DNA of 64,000 nucleotides from positions 124,001 through 188,000 of the forward strand of contig NZ_LT835160.1 in assembly GCF_900169715.1 (NCBI RefSeq), given 5' to 3'. The notes under the pieces were generated by a model. The model ran no database searches, was not told where the DNA came from, and was given only the letters and a program-made list of their open reading frames with translations. Numbering within the stretch: the first letter of the stretch is position 1; each line of letters opens with the position of its first letter. The position numbers and the translations under genes are program-made. This DNA is from Kocuria massiliensis. GTDB lineage: Bacteria > Actinomycetota > Actinomycetes > Actinomycetales > Micrococcaceae. Shown one piece after another: positions 51,403 through 60,801 of the stretch.

Positions 51403-52346
51403 GAGTGTTCTCCTTCGTCACGAAGCACGCCCTTGATGGCCTTGGAGTACGTGCCGTCAGACGAAACCAGGGCGCGTTCTTCCCTGAACTTGTCTAGCGG
51501 GCGCTCCCTTCTCCCGCAGATCAAGGCGAAGTTGTTAATCAGAAAGTTCAGGTAAGTGCACGCCGTCAGGGCCAGACGTAGCTGACGATGGCCTCCCCAC
51601 TTGCGCGAATATCGGAACCGAGAGGCGACGAGCCATTGGCGACGCAAGTCTGACGCGGACGAACCGCCGCCACGGTGGATCACCGTGTGCGTGCCCAAGA
51701 AGATAGAAGGGACCCCGATTTCGTGAAGCCGTCGTTGCAGGTCCACTTCTTCGCAATTCATAAAGAATTGCTCATCAAAACCGCCGATCTTCCGTACCGG
51801 CTCCACCGGGATCGCCATACACGCGCCCATGACCCAATCGACCGGCCTGATAGCACCCGCCGTGCACCGAGTGTCATGCCCTACGGCCTCATGCCACCAC
51901 CGCGTGCGACGGATTGGCCCCGGGAGTGCCAGCCACTCCACGGCCTGGCTCCTCACGGTCGGACGGTGCCGGCCAGCCCACTGGGAACGCCCTTGTCCAT
52001 TAACTACGTGAGGTGAGACTACGGCCCGTCCAAAACGTTGCGCATCATGCACAAAGGCTCGTACAAAATCGCGCGAAATGGTCAGATCGCTGTTGAGAAC
52101 CAGGGCGACCTCACAGGAGGCAACTTTCAAGCCAGTGTTAACGGCGGCCCCGAAACCCCCGTTTTCCGGACGGCGTATGACGCGACACGGCTTTGGCAAG
52201 GCCGGAAGAGGCACCGGTGAGTGATCGTCGACGACGATGACTTCAACCTTCGTAGACTCCCTCTCCCCCGCCAGGATGGAATCCACCAGAGAAAGGGTGG
52301 GCCGAGAGTCTCCGAAATGCGGAATGATGATCGACACTTCGTTCAC
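51399..52346 (-). CDS. Glycosyltransferase family 2 protein (rhamnosyltransferase-like)
   Basis: 315-residue GT-A enzyme: VSIIIPHFGDSRPTLSLVDSIL, VIVVDDHSPV, ALVLNSDLTISRDF (DxD), WVMGACMAIPVEPVRKIGGFDEQFFMNCEEVDLQRRLHEIG. The ED-like acceptor motif and overall form resemble WbbL-type rhamnosyltransferases, fitting the nearby rhamnose genes. It is the first gene of the nine-gene operon. The GTG at 52346 with GAGGG just upstream is preferred over the in-frame GTG at 52361. Confidence 0.87.
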   Translation of the reverse strand: MNEVSIIIPHFGDSRPTLSLVDSILAGERESTKVEVIVVDDHSPVPLPALPKPCRVIRRPENGGFGAAVNTGLKVASCEVALVLNSDLTISRDFVRAFVHDAQRFGRAVVSPHVVNGQGRSQWAGRHRPTVRSQAVEWLALPGPIRRTRWWHEAVGHDTRCTAGAIRPVDWVMGACMAIPVEPVRKIGGFDEQFFMNCEEVDLQRRLHEIGVPSIFLGTHTVIHRGGGSSASDLRRQWLVASRFRYSRKWGGHRQLRLALTACTYLNFLINNFALICGRRERPLDKFREERALVSSDGTYSKAIKGVLRDEGEHS

Positions 52347-52435
52347 GAGGCCCTCACCCACGAGGGTCTAGCCGCGTCCCGGACGTACGCGGTTGTCAGT
52401 GACATGGTTGTTTTACCCCCACTAAAACAATGCCA

Positions 52436-52469
52436 AGGCATCCATCGGACCCCCATCCGACGGATGCCT
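52436..52469 (-). terminator. Terminator of the glmU-prs operon
   Basis: Stem AGGCATCC / GGATGCCT with an inner CGGA/TCCG pairing, followed on the minus strand by TTGGCATTGTTTTAG. It separates prs from the polysaccharide operon, whose promoter must lie in 52347-52430; no clear one was seen. Confidence 0.8.
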
Positions 52470-52479
52470 CACGACCTAA

Positions 52480-53466
52480 TTATCCAACTCCTCCGAAGAG
52501 GCTCGTCACCGAGCCGTCCTCGAATACTTCCTTGATCGCGCGGGCAATCAGCGGAGCGATCGAGAGGACCGTCAGGTTTTCGAATTGATGCTCTTCCGGA
52601 ACGGGAAGAGTGTTGGTCACGATGACCTCGGACGCCCCCGATTGGGACAAGCGCTCGCACGCCGGACCCGAGAATACGGGGTGGGTAGCGGCGATGATGA
52701 CGTCCTTAGCGCCGGCGTCTTGCAAAACGTTCACGGCCCCGGAAATCGTTCCACCGGTGTCGATCATATCGTCGATGAGCACGCAGGAACGTCCCTCGAT
52801 GTCGCCGACCACCGTCTTGGAGACGGCCTGGTTCGGGACGGAAATGTCGCGTGTCTTGTGAACGAACGCGAGTGGTGCGCCGCCCAACAACTCGGACCAT
52901 TGTTCCGCCACACGCACACGTCCGGTATCCGGAGAAACAACCGTGACATTGTCGAGATCGAAACCGCGAGACTTCACGTAACCGGCCAACAGCGGGATGG
53001 CCATCAAGTGATCCACAGGGCCATCAAAGAAGCCCTGGATTTGCGAGGTATGCAGGTCGACGCTCATGATGCGGTCGGCACCGGCGGTCTTATAGAGGTC
53101 CGCAATCAAGCGTGCGGAGATCGGCTCGCGACCCTTGTGCTTTTTGTCTTGCCGGGCATAGGGATAGAACGGCGCGATGACGGTGATACGACGCGCGGAC
53201 GCCCGCTTGAGTGCATCGATCATGATGAGCTGTTCCATCAGCCACTGGTTGATAGGCATGGGATGGGACTGCATCACAAAGCAATCCGCTCCGCGCACGG
53301 AACCTTCGAAACGCACGTACGTCTCGCCGTTGGCGAAGTCGTATGCCGAGGTGGGAAGGAGATCGCACTCCAGTTCCTCGGCCACCGCCTCGGCCAGCTC
53401 GGGGTGAGCACGTCCCGTCACCAGGACCATCTTCTTCTCACCCGGATTCGTCATGGTCTGGGTCAT
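52480..53466 (-). CDS. prs: Ribose-phosphate pyrophosphokinase
   Basis: 328-residue enzyme making PRPP from ribose 5-phosphate and ATP, for nucleotides, His and Trp. The regulatory/ATP flexible-loop region YARQDKKHKGREPISARL, the metal-binding VDLHTSQIQGFF and the PRPP loop CVLIDDMIDTGGTI are intact. It follows glmU by three bases in one operon, an order conserved in Gram-positive bacteria. Confidence 0.95.
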   Translation of the reverse strand: MTQTMTNPGEKKMVLVTGRAHPELAEAVAEELECDLLPTSAYDFANGETYVRFEGSVRGADCFVMQSHPMPINQWLMEQLIMIDALKRASARRITVIAPFYPYARQDKKHKGREPISARLIADLYKTAGADRIMSVDLHTSQIQGFFDGPVDHLMAIPLLAGYVKSRGFDLDNVTVVSPDTGRVRVAEQWSELLGGAPLAFVHKTRDISVPNQAVSKTVVGDIEGRSCVLIDDMIDTGGTISGAVNVLQDAGAKDVIIAATHPVFSGPACERLSQSGASEVIVTNTLPVPEEHQFENLTVLSIAPLIARAIKEVFEDGSVTSLFGGVG

Positions 53467-53469
53467 GGG

Positions 53470-54948
53470 TTAGCCTTCCTCGATGCTTTCGTCGGCAGTC
53501 CGTTCACGAACACGACGTGCAGCCTCAGCGGCCGCCGTTCCCGATCGTTTCTTTTCGACCCAGCCTTCGATATTGCGCTGGGGAGCCTCATTAATGGCGA
53601 GCGCCCCGGCGGGGACGTCCTTGCGGATCACCGTTCCCGCGCCTGAATAGGCGCCGTCGCCTACGGTGACCGGAGCGACGTACATGTTGTCGGACCCCAT
53701 GCGTACATGAGAACCGATGACGCTACGGTGCTTATTCACGCCGTCGTAATTGACAAAAATGGAAGCCGCACCGATATTCGAGTTCTCACCGATCTCGACG
53801 TCGCCTAGGTAAGAAAGATGCGGAACTTTGGTTCCCTGCCCAATCTCCGCGTTCTTCGTCTCGCAGAAGGCGCCAATCTTGCCTTTTCCGCCCAAGACGG
53901 TTCCCGGTCGCAAGTAAGTGAACGGCCCGACGGTCGCGCCTTCCCCGATCACGGAGTCCGAGCCGTGGACGCGTGTGACGGTGGCATGTTGTTCGATGCG
54001 GACGTCGGTGAGTGTGGAATCTGGCCCGACGGTTGCGCCCGTCCCAATCGACGTGTCTCCGTGCAGGTGAGTGCCGGGCAGGATCGTGACATCGTTCTCG
54101 ATCGTCACGGTGGTATCGATCCAGGTGGTGGCGGGATCAACGATCGTCACGCCGTTGCGCATGTGCCGTTCCGTGATGCGCTCGTTGAGAATCTTGCCCA
54201 ACTGAGACAGCTGGACACGGTCGTTGGCGCCCTCGACCTCCCAGCGATCCTCGATCGTCAAAGCCGAGGTGCGGTGGCCGTTATCTCGCGCGATGGAGAG
54301 TACGTCCGTCAGATACTTCTCCGCTTGGGCATTATCTGTGGTCACCGACCGAAGAGATTCACGAAGGACCGCGGCGTCGAAGGCGTAGATACCTGAATTG
54401 ACCTCAGTCAGGGCGAGCTGCTCAGGAGTTGCGTCCTTAGCTTCGACAATCGCCGTGACCTCTCCGCCTTCATTGCGGATGATTCGTCCGTACCCGCCGG
54501 GAGATTCGAGGTTGGTCGTGAGGACCGTGACGGCGTTGTCTTGCTCACGGTGATAGCGCGTCAGGTCGCTGATCGTGGCGGAAGTTAGAAGGGGAACGTC
54601 ACCGTACGTCACAATCACGGTTCCCTGGATGTCGCCGCCACCCAACGCGTCCAGGGCATCTACGGCAACTTCAACGGCGCGGCCGGTTCCGGGAACCTCG
54701 TCTTGATCAACGATGCGCACCTGATCGTCGAAATCCGTCACGTGCTGCACCACGAGATCCCGCTGGTGCCGCACGACGACGGCGAGGTGCTCGGGTGACA
54801 GTTCCCGCGCCGTCGCGATCGCGTGCTGAACCATCGAACGCCCACCGATGGGGTGCATGACCTTAGGGAGCGAGGACTTCATGCGAGTCCCAGCTCCGGC
54901 CGCCAACACGATAACTGCGGAGGGTGATTCCTGAGTGCCGAAGGTCAA
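53470..54948 (-). CDS. glmU: Bifunctional GlmU (GlcN-1-P acetyltransferase / GlcNAc-1-P uridylyltransferase)
   Basis: Makes UDP-GlcNAc for peptidoglycan. The N-terminal uridylyltransferase has VIVLAAGAGTRMKSSLPKVMHPI and GTVIVTYGDVPLLT; the C-terminal left-handed beta helix has repeating hexapeptides, FTYLRPGTVLGGKGKIGAFCETKNAEIG and HLSYLGDVEIGENSNIGA. The TTG at 54948 (492 residues) has AGGAG about ten bases upstream. An ATG at 54996 (508 residues) is also in frame but lies only five bases from the tRNA end with no ribosome site. It is downstream of tRNA-Gln and likely co-transcribed with prs. Confidence 0.93.
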   Translation of the reverse strand: MTFGTQESPSAVIVLAAGAGTRMKSSLPKVMHPIGGRSMVQHAIATARELSPEHLAVVVRHQRDLVVQHVTDFDDQVRIVDQDEVPGTGRAVEVAVDALDALGGGDIQGTVIVTYGDVPLLTSATISDLTRYHREQDNAVTVLTTNLESPGGYGRIIRNEGGEVTAIVEAKDATPEQLALTEVNSGIYAFDAAVLRESLRSVTTDNAQAEKYLTDVLSIARDNGHRTSALTIEDRWEVEGANDRVQLSQLGKILNERITERHMRNGVTIVDPATTWIDTTVTIENDVTILPGTHLHGDTSIGTGATVGPDSTLTDVRIEQHATVTRVHGSDSVIGEGATVGPFTYLRPGTVLGGKGKIGAFCETKNAEIGQGTKVPHLSYLGDVEIGENSNIGAASIFVNYDGVNKHRSVIGSHVRMGSDNMYVAPVTVGDGAYSGAGTVIRKDVPAGALAINEAPQRNIEGWVEKKRSGTAAAEAARRVRERTADESIEEG

Positions 54949-55001
54949 GAGAGTGAGACTCCTCGAAATGGATGATGTCGATGCGGAGGGCATCAATGTC
55001 G

Positions 55002-55072
55002 CTCCGCCTCTAGGACTCGAACCTAGACTAACGGCTCCAAAGGCCGCTGTGCTGCCATTACACCAAGGCGGA
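55002..55072 (-). tRNA. tRNA-Gln (anticodon TTG)
   Basis: On the minus strand a 71-base cloverleaf is complete: acceptor TCCGCCT/AGGCGGA, D arm GTGT...GCAC, anticodon arm GCGGC-CTTTGGA-GCCGT with TTG at the anticodon positions, 4-base variable loop, T arm CTAGG-TTCGAGT-CCTAG and discriminator G. CCA is not encoded. It precedes glmU on the same strand. Confidence 0.97.
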
Positions 55073-55154
55073 TTGTCACATGGGCCATCAGCCCCGGACG
55101 GTTACTCATCGTATCAAAGCATTTGCGTGGTTCTGCGCGCAGACGGCAAACACG

Positions 55155-55160
55155 TAGGCT
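55155..55160 (+). promoter_or_regulatory. -10 element of the ABC-F gene (leaderless)
   Basis: TAGGCT lies six bases before the GTG at 55167. The ATG at 55161 directly abuts the box and so cannot be on the mRNA. Confidence 0.6.
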
Positions 55161-55166
55161 ATGGAC

Positions 55167-56975
55167 GTGGCACATCTACTCGGCGGCGAATCGCTTCATA
55201 TTCAGTTCCCCACTCGCACCGTCTTCGAAGGCGTGACCGTGGGGGTCTCCGAAGGCGATCGCATTGGAATCGTAGGGCGGAACGGCGACGGTAAGTCCAC
55301 GCTTCTATCCCTTCTGGCGCAACGCATCCATCCTGATGATGGACGCGTGACGGTGCGTTCCGGAGTCCGAGTGGGCTACTTGGATCAGTCGGATGTACTC
55401 GACGATGATCACACTGTGGGCTTCGCCATGGTGGGTGATACTCCCGAATACGAATGGGCCTCCGATCCTAAGATCCGCGACATTATTTCCGGCCTGGTCC
55501 AGGACCTCGACTGGACCGCACCCGTCAACTCCCTCTCCGGCGGCCAGCGACGCCGCGTCGCCTTGGCCCAGTTGCTCATCGGCGATTGGGACGTGCTCAT
55601 GTTGGATGAGCCCACCAACCACCTCGACGTCGGAGCGATTACCTGGCTGGCTCGTCACCTCAATCAGCGATGGCCCAAGAATCAGGGCGGACTTCTGACG
55701 GTGACCCACGACCGGTGGTTCTTGGACGAAATCTGCACCCAAACGTGGGAGGTTCACGACGGCGTCGTGGAACCCTTCGAGGGAGGCTACGCCGCGTACA
55801 TCCTGCAACGCGTGGAACGTGATCGACAGGCCGCGGCCGCCGAAGCCAAGAGGCAGAACCTGATGCGCAAAGAGCTGGCGTGGCTCCGCCGCGGCGCTCC
55901 GGCACGCACATCAAAACCCAAGTTCCGCATCGACGCCGCCAACGAACTCATCAACGATGTTCCTCCGGTCCGAGACACTGTGGCCCTCTCTCAAATGGCC
56001 GTGACCCGGCTAGGGAAAGACGTCGTGGATCTCGAGGATGTGTCCGTGAGTTACCCGCTACCCCACGGCGGCGAAAAGAAGGTCCTCCAGAGCGTCACGT
56101 GGCGGATTGCGCCCGGGGAACGTACGGGGATTCTCGGCGTCAATGGCGCTGGAAAGTCGACGTTATTGGGCCTGGTCACCGGCGAGGTCACGCCGAGCAC
56201 CGGCCGCGTGAAGACCGGCTCCACGGTGCGTGTTGCGACGCTGACCCAACAATTGGACGAGTTGAAGGACATCGAAAACGACCGCGTTTCTGACGTGATC
56301 GGTCGGAAGCGCAGTAGCTACATGGCCGACGGCAAGGAGATGACGCCGGGGCAGTTGTTGGAGCGCCTCGGATTCACGAACGCTCAGCTGTCCACGCCGG
56401 TTAGAGACCTCTCGGGTGGCCAGCGACGACGTCTGCAATTGCTCCTCATTTTGTTGGATGAGCCCAACGTTTTGATTCTGGACGAGCCGTCGAATGACCT
56501 CGACACCGACATGCTCGCGGCCATGGAGGATCTCCTCGACACCTGGCCGGGCACGCTCCTGGTGGTCTCCCACGACCGTTACCTCATGGAACGCGTCACC
56601 GATCAGCAGTACGCCGTGATGGACGGCCATTTCAGGCATGTTCCAGGCGGTGTGGATCAGTACCTCCAGTTGCAGGAAGAGTCGGAAGCACGGGCCCGCA
56701 ACGCCACAGAACCGTCACCCGCCGTCGCTCAGGACAGTCCCGCTTCGCGATATTCCGGCGCAGAGATTCGCGAGGCCCAAAAGGAAATCAAGGCCATCGA
56801 TCGCAAGTTGAATCGGCTGAGTGAATCTCGGCGCGCCTTGCACGAGGAGATGGCCGCCCATGACCAATCCGACTATGAAGGTCTGGCCGCCTTTGGACGT
56901 CAGGCACAGGACATCCAGGACCAGATCGACGAGTTGGAAATGCGCTGGCTCGAACTTTCGGAGATTACCGGATAG
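55167..56975 (+). CDS. ABC-F family ATPase (duplicated ATP-binding cassettes)
   Basis: 602-residue soluble protein with two ABC domains and no membrane part, so a ribosome-associated ABC-F factor rather than a transporter. Walker A GIVGRNGDGKST and GILGVNGAGKST; signatures NSLSGGQRRRVAL and RDLSGGQRRRLQL; Walker B VLMLDEPTNHLD and VLILDEPSNDLD; interdomain linker rich in Arg/Lys (about 215-260); C-terminal coiled-coil (about 530-602). Such proteins rescue or regulate stalled ribosomes; some give antibiotic resistance, but nothing here marks it as such. The GTG start is set by the promoter position. Confidence 0.9.
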   Translation: MAHLLGGESLHIQFPTRTVFEGVTVGVSEGDRIGIVGRNGDGKSTLLSLLAQRIHPDDGRVTVRSGVRVGYLDQSDVLDDDHTVGFAMVGDTPEYEWASDPKIRDIISGLVQDLDWTAPVNSLSGGQRRRVALAQLLIGDWDVLMLDEPTNHLDVGAITWLARHLNQRWPKNQGGLLTVTHDRWFLDEICTQTWEVHDGVVEPFEGGYAAYILQRVERDRQAAAAEAKRQNLMRKELAWLRRGAPARTSKPKFRIDAANELINDVPPVRDTVALSQMAVTRLGKDVVDLEDVSVSYPLPHGGEKKVLQSVTWRIAPGERTGILGVNGAGKSTLLGLVTGEVTPSTGRVKTGSTVRVATLTQQLDELKDIENDRVSDVIGRKRSSYMADGKEMTPGQLLERLGFTNAQLSTPVRDLSGGQRRRLQLLLILLDEPNVLILDEPSNDLDTDMLAAMEDLLDTWPGTLLVVSHDRYLMERVTDQQYAVMDGHFRHVPGGVDQYLQLQEESEARARNATEPSPAVAQDSPASRYSGAEIREAQKEIKAIDRKLNRLSESRRALHEEMAAHDQSDYEGLAAFGRQAQDIQDQIDELEMRWLELSEITG

Positions 56976-57227
56976 CGTTTCTGTACTCAGGCGTATCAGT
57001 AGCCGAGACAAGCTCCGTTTCCCCTAGACGGTAGGAACTTTGACCGTTAGCGTGGGCAACGTCTTATCTCAGGATTTGTCCAAAAGAACCACTAAATGTG
57101 GACGATCCCTGTCACCCATTGGTGCGCCTCCGCGCCCTCCAGACGGCAGGCCGCCATTTCGAAGAATCGAGGCGTGGACGTTTCCGAACGATGGATCGTC
57201 TCTATCGACCAAGTTCAGGAGCCACTC

Positions 57228-57815
57228 ATGGAACATACGCAATTATCCCGTCGAGACATCGCCAAGGGTGCGGCTTGGTCGGCGCCTTTGGTTGCCACAA
57301 CCGCCGCAATCCCCGCCTACGCAGCCTCCCCAACGAACCCAGATTTGGCTGTGCTCTTCGACGGTGGTGGCGGTTCAGACGGTTACTTCAACAGCGCCTA
57401 CTTGAATTTGGGCGTCCCTGCCTCGGACACTCCCATCACCACGCAGGCACCCATCACGATGGTCATCGATGTCGTCGGGCTGAATCCCAATGCCACGGAC
57501 GAGCGTTCCATGACCTTCGGTAGCAGCTTCGGTTCGGTGTCCCGAGGTAGCTACAATTCCTCGACCTTCACCACCACGATTACCTGGACTATTCCGGAAA
57601 ACACGCAGCTGCCCGTAGCCAAGAGGGGCTCCGGCGCCGTCAACGTTCTTTTCACTTTTCGCGACGGAGCGTCAAGCAAAGGCAGGATTACCAACAAGAT
57701 CATCATTCGGAGCGTGTCCGGCGGCACCATCGTCAGTCCTCAGACGGTGCCGATCGACTCCAGCGTCGTTCGCGACGCCAACCAAGGAGCCGTCAGCCCC
57801 AACGGAATCTACTAG
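57228..57815 (+). CDS. Tat-exported protein of unknown function
   Basis: 195 residues. The N-terminus has a twin-arginine motif ([12 protein letters not shown]) and a hydrophobic stretch ending at AYAAS (about 32), a Tat signal peptide with a probable signal-peptidase cleavage. The mature part is rich in Ser, Thr, Gly and Asn, predicted beta-rich, with no cysteine, enzyme motif or wall anchor visible. The ATG at 57228 with CAGGAG seven bases upstream is chosen over an in-frame upstream start at 57096. Similar short Tat-signal proteins are common in Micrococcaceae. It is convergent with rsmA, overlapping its end by four bases. Confidence 0.75.
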   Translation: MEHTQLSRRDIAKGAAWSAPLVATTAAIPAYAASPTNPDLAVLFDGGGGSDGYFNSAYLNLGVPASDTPITTQAPITMVIDVVGLNPNATDERSMTFGSSFGSVSRGSYNSSTFTTTITWTIPENTQLPVAKRGSGAVNVLFTFRDGASSKGRITNKIIIRSVSGGTIVSPQTVPIDSSVVRDANQGAVSPNGIY

Positions 57816-58735
57816 GAAGGTTTATCCCCTAGCGATGATCCGCGAGGGGTTGCCACGCTTTCGTCAAGCTCCAGCTTTTCTCCCCGATCCTTTTCGGCGG
57901 CCTGCGCTATGCGGATGAATTGATGCACATCCAACCGTTCCCCCCGCAATGCGGGGTCTACCCCTGCGGCTTCGAGTATGTGGCCGGAGCGTTGCGACGA
58001 ACCGGCCCAGCCGGCGAGTGCGGCTCGTAGGGTCTTGCGCCTCTGGGCAAACGCGGCATCGATGACGTCGAAGAGCACCGACCGATCCACCTCGGCGAGC
58101 GGTTCCGGACGACGGGTGAAAGATACGAGCCCAGAACGAATCTTGGGCGCCGGCCAGAACACGTTGGTACCGATCACCCCCGCCTTAGCGATTTCGGCAA
58201 ACCACGACGCTTTAACGGAAGGCACTCCGTACGTCTTGCTTCCAGGAGCAGCCGCAAGCCGATCGGCCACCTCGTCCTGAACCATCACGAGTCCATGCGT
58301 CAGCGACGGAAACTGCTCCAGGAGGTGGAGCAGTACGGGCACGGCCACGTTATACGGGAGGTTCGCCACCAAGGCCGTCGGCTCGTGGGGAAGCTGCTGG
58401 ACTCGCATGGCATCCGAGAGCACGACGTCGAGTCGATCTGCCTTGTCGGGGCGGAAGCGCTGGGCGGTCTCTGGCAGTTGTTTCGCGAGTGGCGGGTCGA
58501 TCTCGACGGCAACCACACGATCGGCAGCATCCAAGAGACCCAACGTCAGGGAACCTAACCCGGGACCCACTTCCAGCACCGTTTCTTCCGGCCGAACCTT
58601 CGCGGTGGAGATGATGCGTCGGATCGTGTTGGGGTCGATCACAAAGTTCTGACCGAGTGTTTTCGTGGGGCGGATGCCGGCGCGCTCGGCGAGATCTCGG
58701 ATCTCTGCGGCTCCCAAAAGCGGTTGTTCCATCAC
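57812..58735 (-). CDS. rsmA: 16S rRNA (adenine(1518)-N(6)/adenine(1519)-N(6))-dimethyltransferase
   Basis: 307-residue KsgA-type methyltransferase dimethylating two adenines near the 3' end of 16S rRNA. The SAM site [17 protein letters not shown], the [15 protein letters not shown] catalytic motif (NLPY) and the N-terminal [12 protein letters not shown] are clear. The start is a GTG at 58735, seven bases after TAGAAT; an ATG follows it at once (58732). The promoter lies at the very end of tatD. It is the last gene of the rsmI-tatD-rsmA order. Confidence 0.94.
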   Translation of the reverse strand: MMEQPLLGAAEIRDLAERAGIRPTKTLGQNFVIDPNTIRRIISTAKVRPEETVLEVGPGLGSLTLGLLDAADRVVAVEIDPPLAKQLPETAQRFRPDKADRLDVVLSDAMRVQQLPHEPTALVANLPYNVAVPVLLHLLEQFPSLTHGLVMVQDEVADRLAAAPGSKTYGVPSVKASWFAEIAKAGVIGTNVFWPAPKIRSGLVSFTRRPEPLAEVDRSVLFDVIDAAFAQRRKTLRAALAGWAGSSQRSGHILEAAGVDPALRGERLDVHQFIRIAQAAEKDRGEKLELDESVATPRGSSLGDKPS

Positions 58736-58742
58736 GTCCCGA

Positions 58743-58748
58743 ATTCTA
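58743..58748 (-). promoter_or_regulatory. -10 element of rsmA overlapping the tatD stop codon
   Basis: TAGAAT on the minus strand, seven bases before the GTG of rsmA; its TAG is the tatD stop codon. Confidence 0.6.
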
Positions 58749-59843
58749 CAGACCATCCACCGAGCGACCCGTGGCATCACGGCTGAACTCACCGAAGCCC
58801 CACGAGCCATAGACGCTGAGGGCGTTCTCGCGAATCTGGAGGCAGAGCTCAGCGAGGTCCTGGTCCCGCCTCTGCGCCATGTACCGAACCGTGTAGTTGG
58901 TCATATACGAGGCATTGGGCCGTCCTCGGTACGGGTGCGGCGTCAGGAACGGGGCATCGGTCTCGGCGAGAATGAGGTCTGGGCGAGCCATGTCCAGGGA
59001 TTCCTGAACGGCGTGGGAATTCTTGAAGGTCACGGTTCCCGCGAAGGACATATACCAACCCTCGTCGTTGCACACTTCGGCCAGCTCGGGCCCACCGGAG
59101 TAGCAATGGAAGACCGTGCGCTCCGGGGCGCCTTCTTCTCGCAGAATGGCGACGACGTCGTCGTGGGCGTCGCGGTCGTGGATTTGCAGGGCCAGACCCA
59201 GCTCTTTGGCCAGGCGAATGTGACGGCGAAAACTGTCTTGCTGGGCCTCCCGACCATCCGGCTCCGTCCGGAAATAGTCCAGTCCGGTCTCTCCAATGGC
59301 GCGGACGCGTGAGGAGGACGACGCCATGTCGGCGAGCGCGTCCATGGCGGCATCGAGCTTTCCGGAAGCGGCTAGCCCTGGAGCCTCATTCGGATGAATC
59401 GCCACAGCGGCGAGCACACGCTGATCCGTCTCAGCGGCCGTCACCGCGTAGGCCGAGGATTCGAGGTCACAACCGACCTGAACAATCGCACCAATACCGG
59501 CGGCCTCACCCGTGTCCAAGGCATCGCGAGCCGAGACGTCCACCTCTCCATCCAGCAAATCCATGTGGGTGTGATCGTCCACGATAGCTACGGGTAGAGG
59601 TTCTGGCGCGGGAGGAAACACCAGGTTCCGTGAGCGGCCGTCCTCTCCCGAGATTCCGCGCCGTCGAGTGCCCTCCCCCGACTCTTCCTCAGCCACGCCA
59701 ACATAACGCTCAGCCTGATACGCCGGAGGCGTGGTTCCTGGTGCCTGGTGTGGGCGGTCGCGAGGCTCCGGCCAGAGCGTGGATAAGAGCTTTTGAGCGT
59801 CGGGTGACAGGTGGCGCCAGTGAGTTTCGTGGTTCGTACACAT
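58746..59843 (-). CDS. tatD: TatD family hydrolase
   Basis: 365-residue TIM-barrel metal-dependent DNase/deacylase-like enzyme. Metal ligands are seen in [10 protein letters not shown] (His pair), the GETGLDYFR Glu, [17 protein letters not shown] and [15 protein letters not shown]. An extension of about 85 residues precedes the barrel, rich in Pro/Arg/Glu; a 280-residue core is usual. The ATG at 59843 overlaps the rsmI stop by one base (TGATG), supporting the long form. Confidence 0.92.
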   Translation of the reverse strand: MCTNHETHWRHLSPDAQKLLSTLWPEPRDRPHQAPGTTPPAYQAERYVGVAEEESGEGTRRRGISGEDGRSRNLVFPPAPEPLPVAIVDDHTHMDLLDGEVDVSARDALDTGEAAGIGAIVQVGCDLESSAYAVTAAETDQRVLAAVAIHPNEAPGLAASGKLDAAMDALADMASSSSRVRAIGETGLDYFRTEPDGREAQQDSFRRHIRLAKELGLALQIHDRDAHDDVVAILREEGAPERTVFHCYSGGPELAEVCNDEGWYMSFAGTVTFKNSHAVQESLDMARPDLILAETDAPFLTPHPYRGRPNASYMTNYTVRYMAQRRDQDLAELCLQIRENALSVYGSWGFGEFSRDATGRSVDGL

Positions 59844-60760
59844 CAGCGGAGCGTTCCTCCCTCGTGAGTGTCGTCCTGATCGGACCGCCGCGCCAATACG
59901 GCTTCGTACAGATCTCTCTTGCCGACCTGGTGTTGGGCGGCGACGTCGTTCACCGCCGCCTTCAACCGTGAACCCGCGGCGACTAAATCCTCGACGTCAT
60001 CCACGAGGGCCTCGGGCCGTGCCGCTTCCGGTTCGGGGGCGCCCGCAACCACGACGGCGATTTCTCCGCGAACCTGATGCTGGTCTGCCCACATGAAGAG
60101 TTCCCCTAGGGTGCCGCGAAGGGTCTCTTCGTGGAGTTTGGTCAGTTCTCGGGAAACCGACGCTCGCCGCTCGTCTCCGAAAGACTCCACGAGGGCCCCC
60201 AGCATGGCGTCCAGGCGATGAGGTGCTTCGTAGAAAACCATGGTGCGAGGTTCAGTCGCCAATTGCGCGAGTCGGGATTTGCGTTCGGAGGCCTTCCGGG
60301 GAATGAAGCCCTCAAACGTAAAACGGTCGGTCGGTAGCCCCGAGACGGCGAGTGCTGCAAGAACCGCAGAGGGGCCAGGAGCGCAGGTGACGGTCAGACC
60401 GGCCGCAACCGCCTGCTCGACCACGCGAAATCCGGGGTCGGAAACCGTCGGCATGCCGGCATCGGACATCAGCAGAACCGTTTTACCTTCGGCAATGTCC
60501 GCCGTCAGCTCTTGGGCCCGGCGGGACTCGTTGTGGTCGTGATTCGTGACGACGCGTCCGGACACGGTCACACCAAGGCCCGAGGCTAGTGTTCGCAAGC
60601 GCCGGGTGTCCTCCACGGCGATGACGTCGGCGCTCGACAAATACTCCTTGAGCCGTTCGCTGGCGTCTCGAAGATTGCCAATCGGGGTGGCGGCGAGAAC
60701 CAGCTGTCCCTCGGACGCCGCATCCGTAGCGTGGTCAGGTATTTCCGTTGTCGAGTTCAC
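59843..60760 (-). CDS. rsmI: 16S rRNA (cytidine(1402)-2'-O)-methyltransferase
   Basis: 305-residue tetrapyrrole-methylase-fold enzyme. Signature parts: LVLAATPIGNLRDASERLKE, VIAVEDTRRLRTL, LMSDAGMPTVSDPG, PGPSAVLAALAVSGLPTDRFTFEGFIPRK and FYEAPHRLDAML. The GTG at 60760 sits six bases after TAGGCT and has no ribosome site, so the operon mRNA is probably leaderless. It heads rsmI-tatD-rsmA. Confidence 0.95.
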   Translation of the reverse strand: MNSTTEIPDHATDAASEGQLVLAATPIGNLRDASERLKEYLSSADVIAVEDTRRLRTLASGLGVTVSGRVVTNHDHNESRRAQELTADIAEGKTVLLMSDAGMPTVSDPGFRVVEQAVAAGLTVTCAPGPSAVLAALAVSGLPTDRFTFEGFIPRKASERKSRLAQLATEPRTMVFYEAPHRLDAMLGALVESFGDERRASVSRELTKLHEETLRGTLGELFMWADQHQVRGEIAVVVAGAPEPEAARPEALVDDVEDLVAAGSRLKAAVNDVAAQHQVGKRDLYEAVLARRSDQDDTHEGGTLR

Positions 60761-60766
60761 CCACCC

Positions 60767-60772
60767 AGCCTA
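60767..60772 (-). promoter_or_regulatory. -10 element of the rsmI operon (leaderless)
   Basis: TAGGCT on the minus strand, six bases before the rsmI GTG. Confidence 0.6.
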
Positions 60773-60801
60773 GCCAATGGGCGCGGCCGGCCGAACCATT
60801 C

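Noticed and set aside
54949-54996. Longer GlmU start at ATG 54996
   Set aside because: It lies five bases from the tRNA-Gln 3' end without a ribosome site; kept only as an alternative.
57096-57227. Upstream extension of the Tat-exported protein
   Set aside because: It would bury the twin-arginine signal 44 residues inside; CAGGAG and ATG at 57228 fit better.
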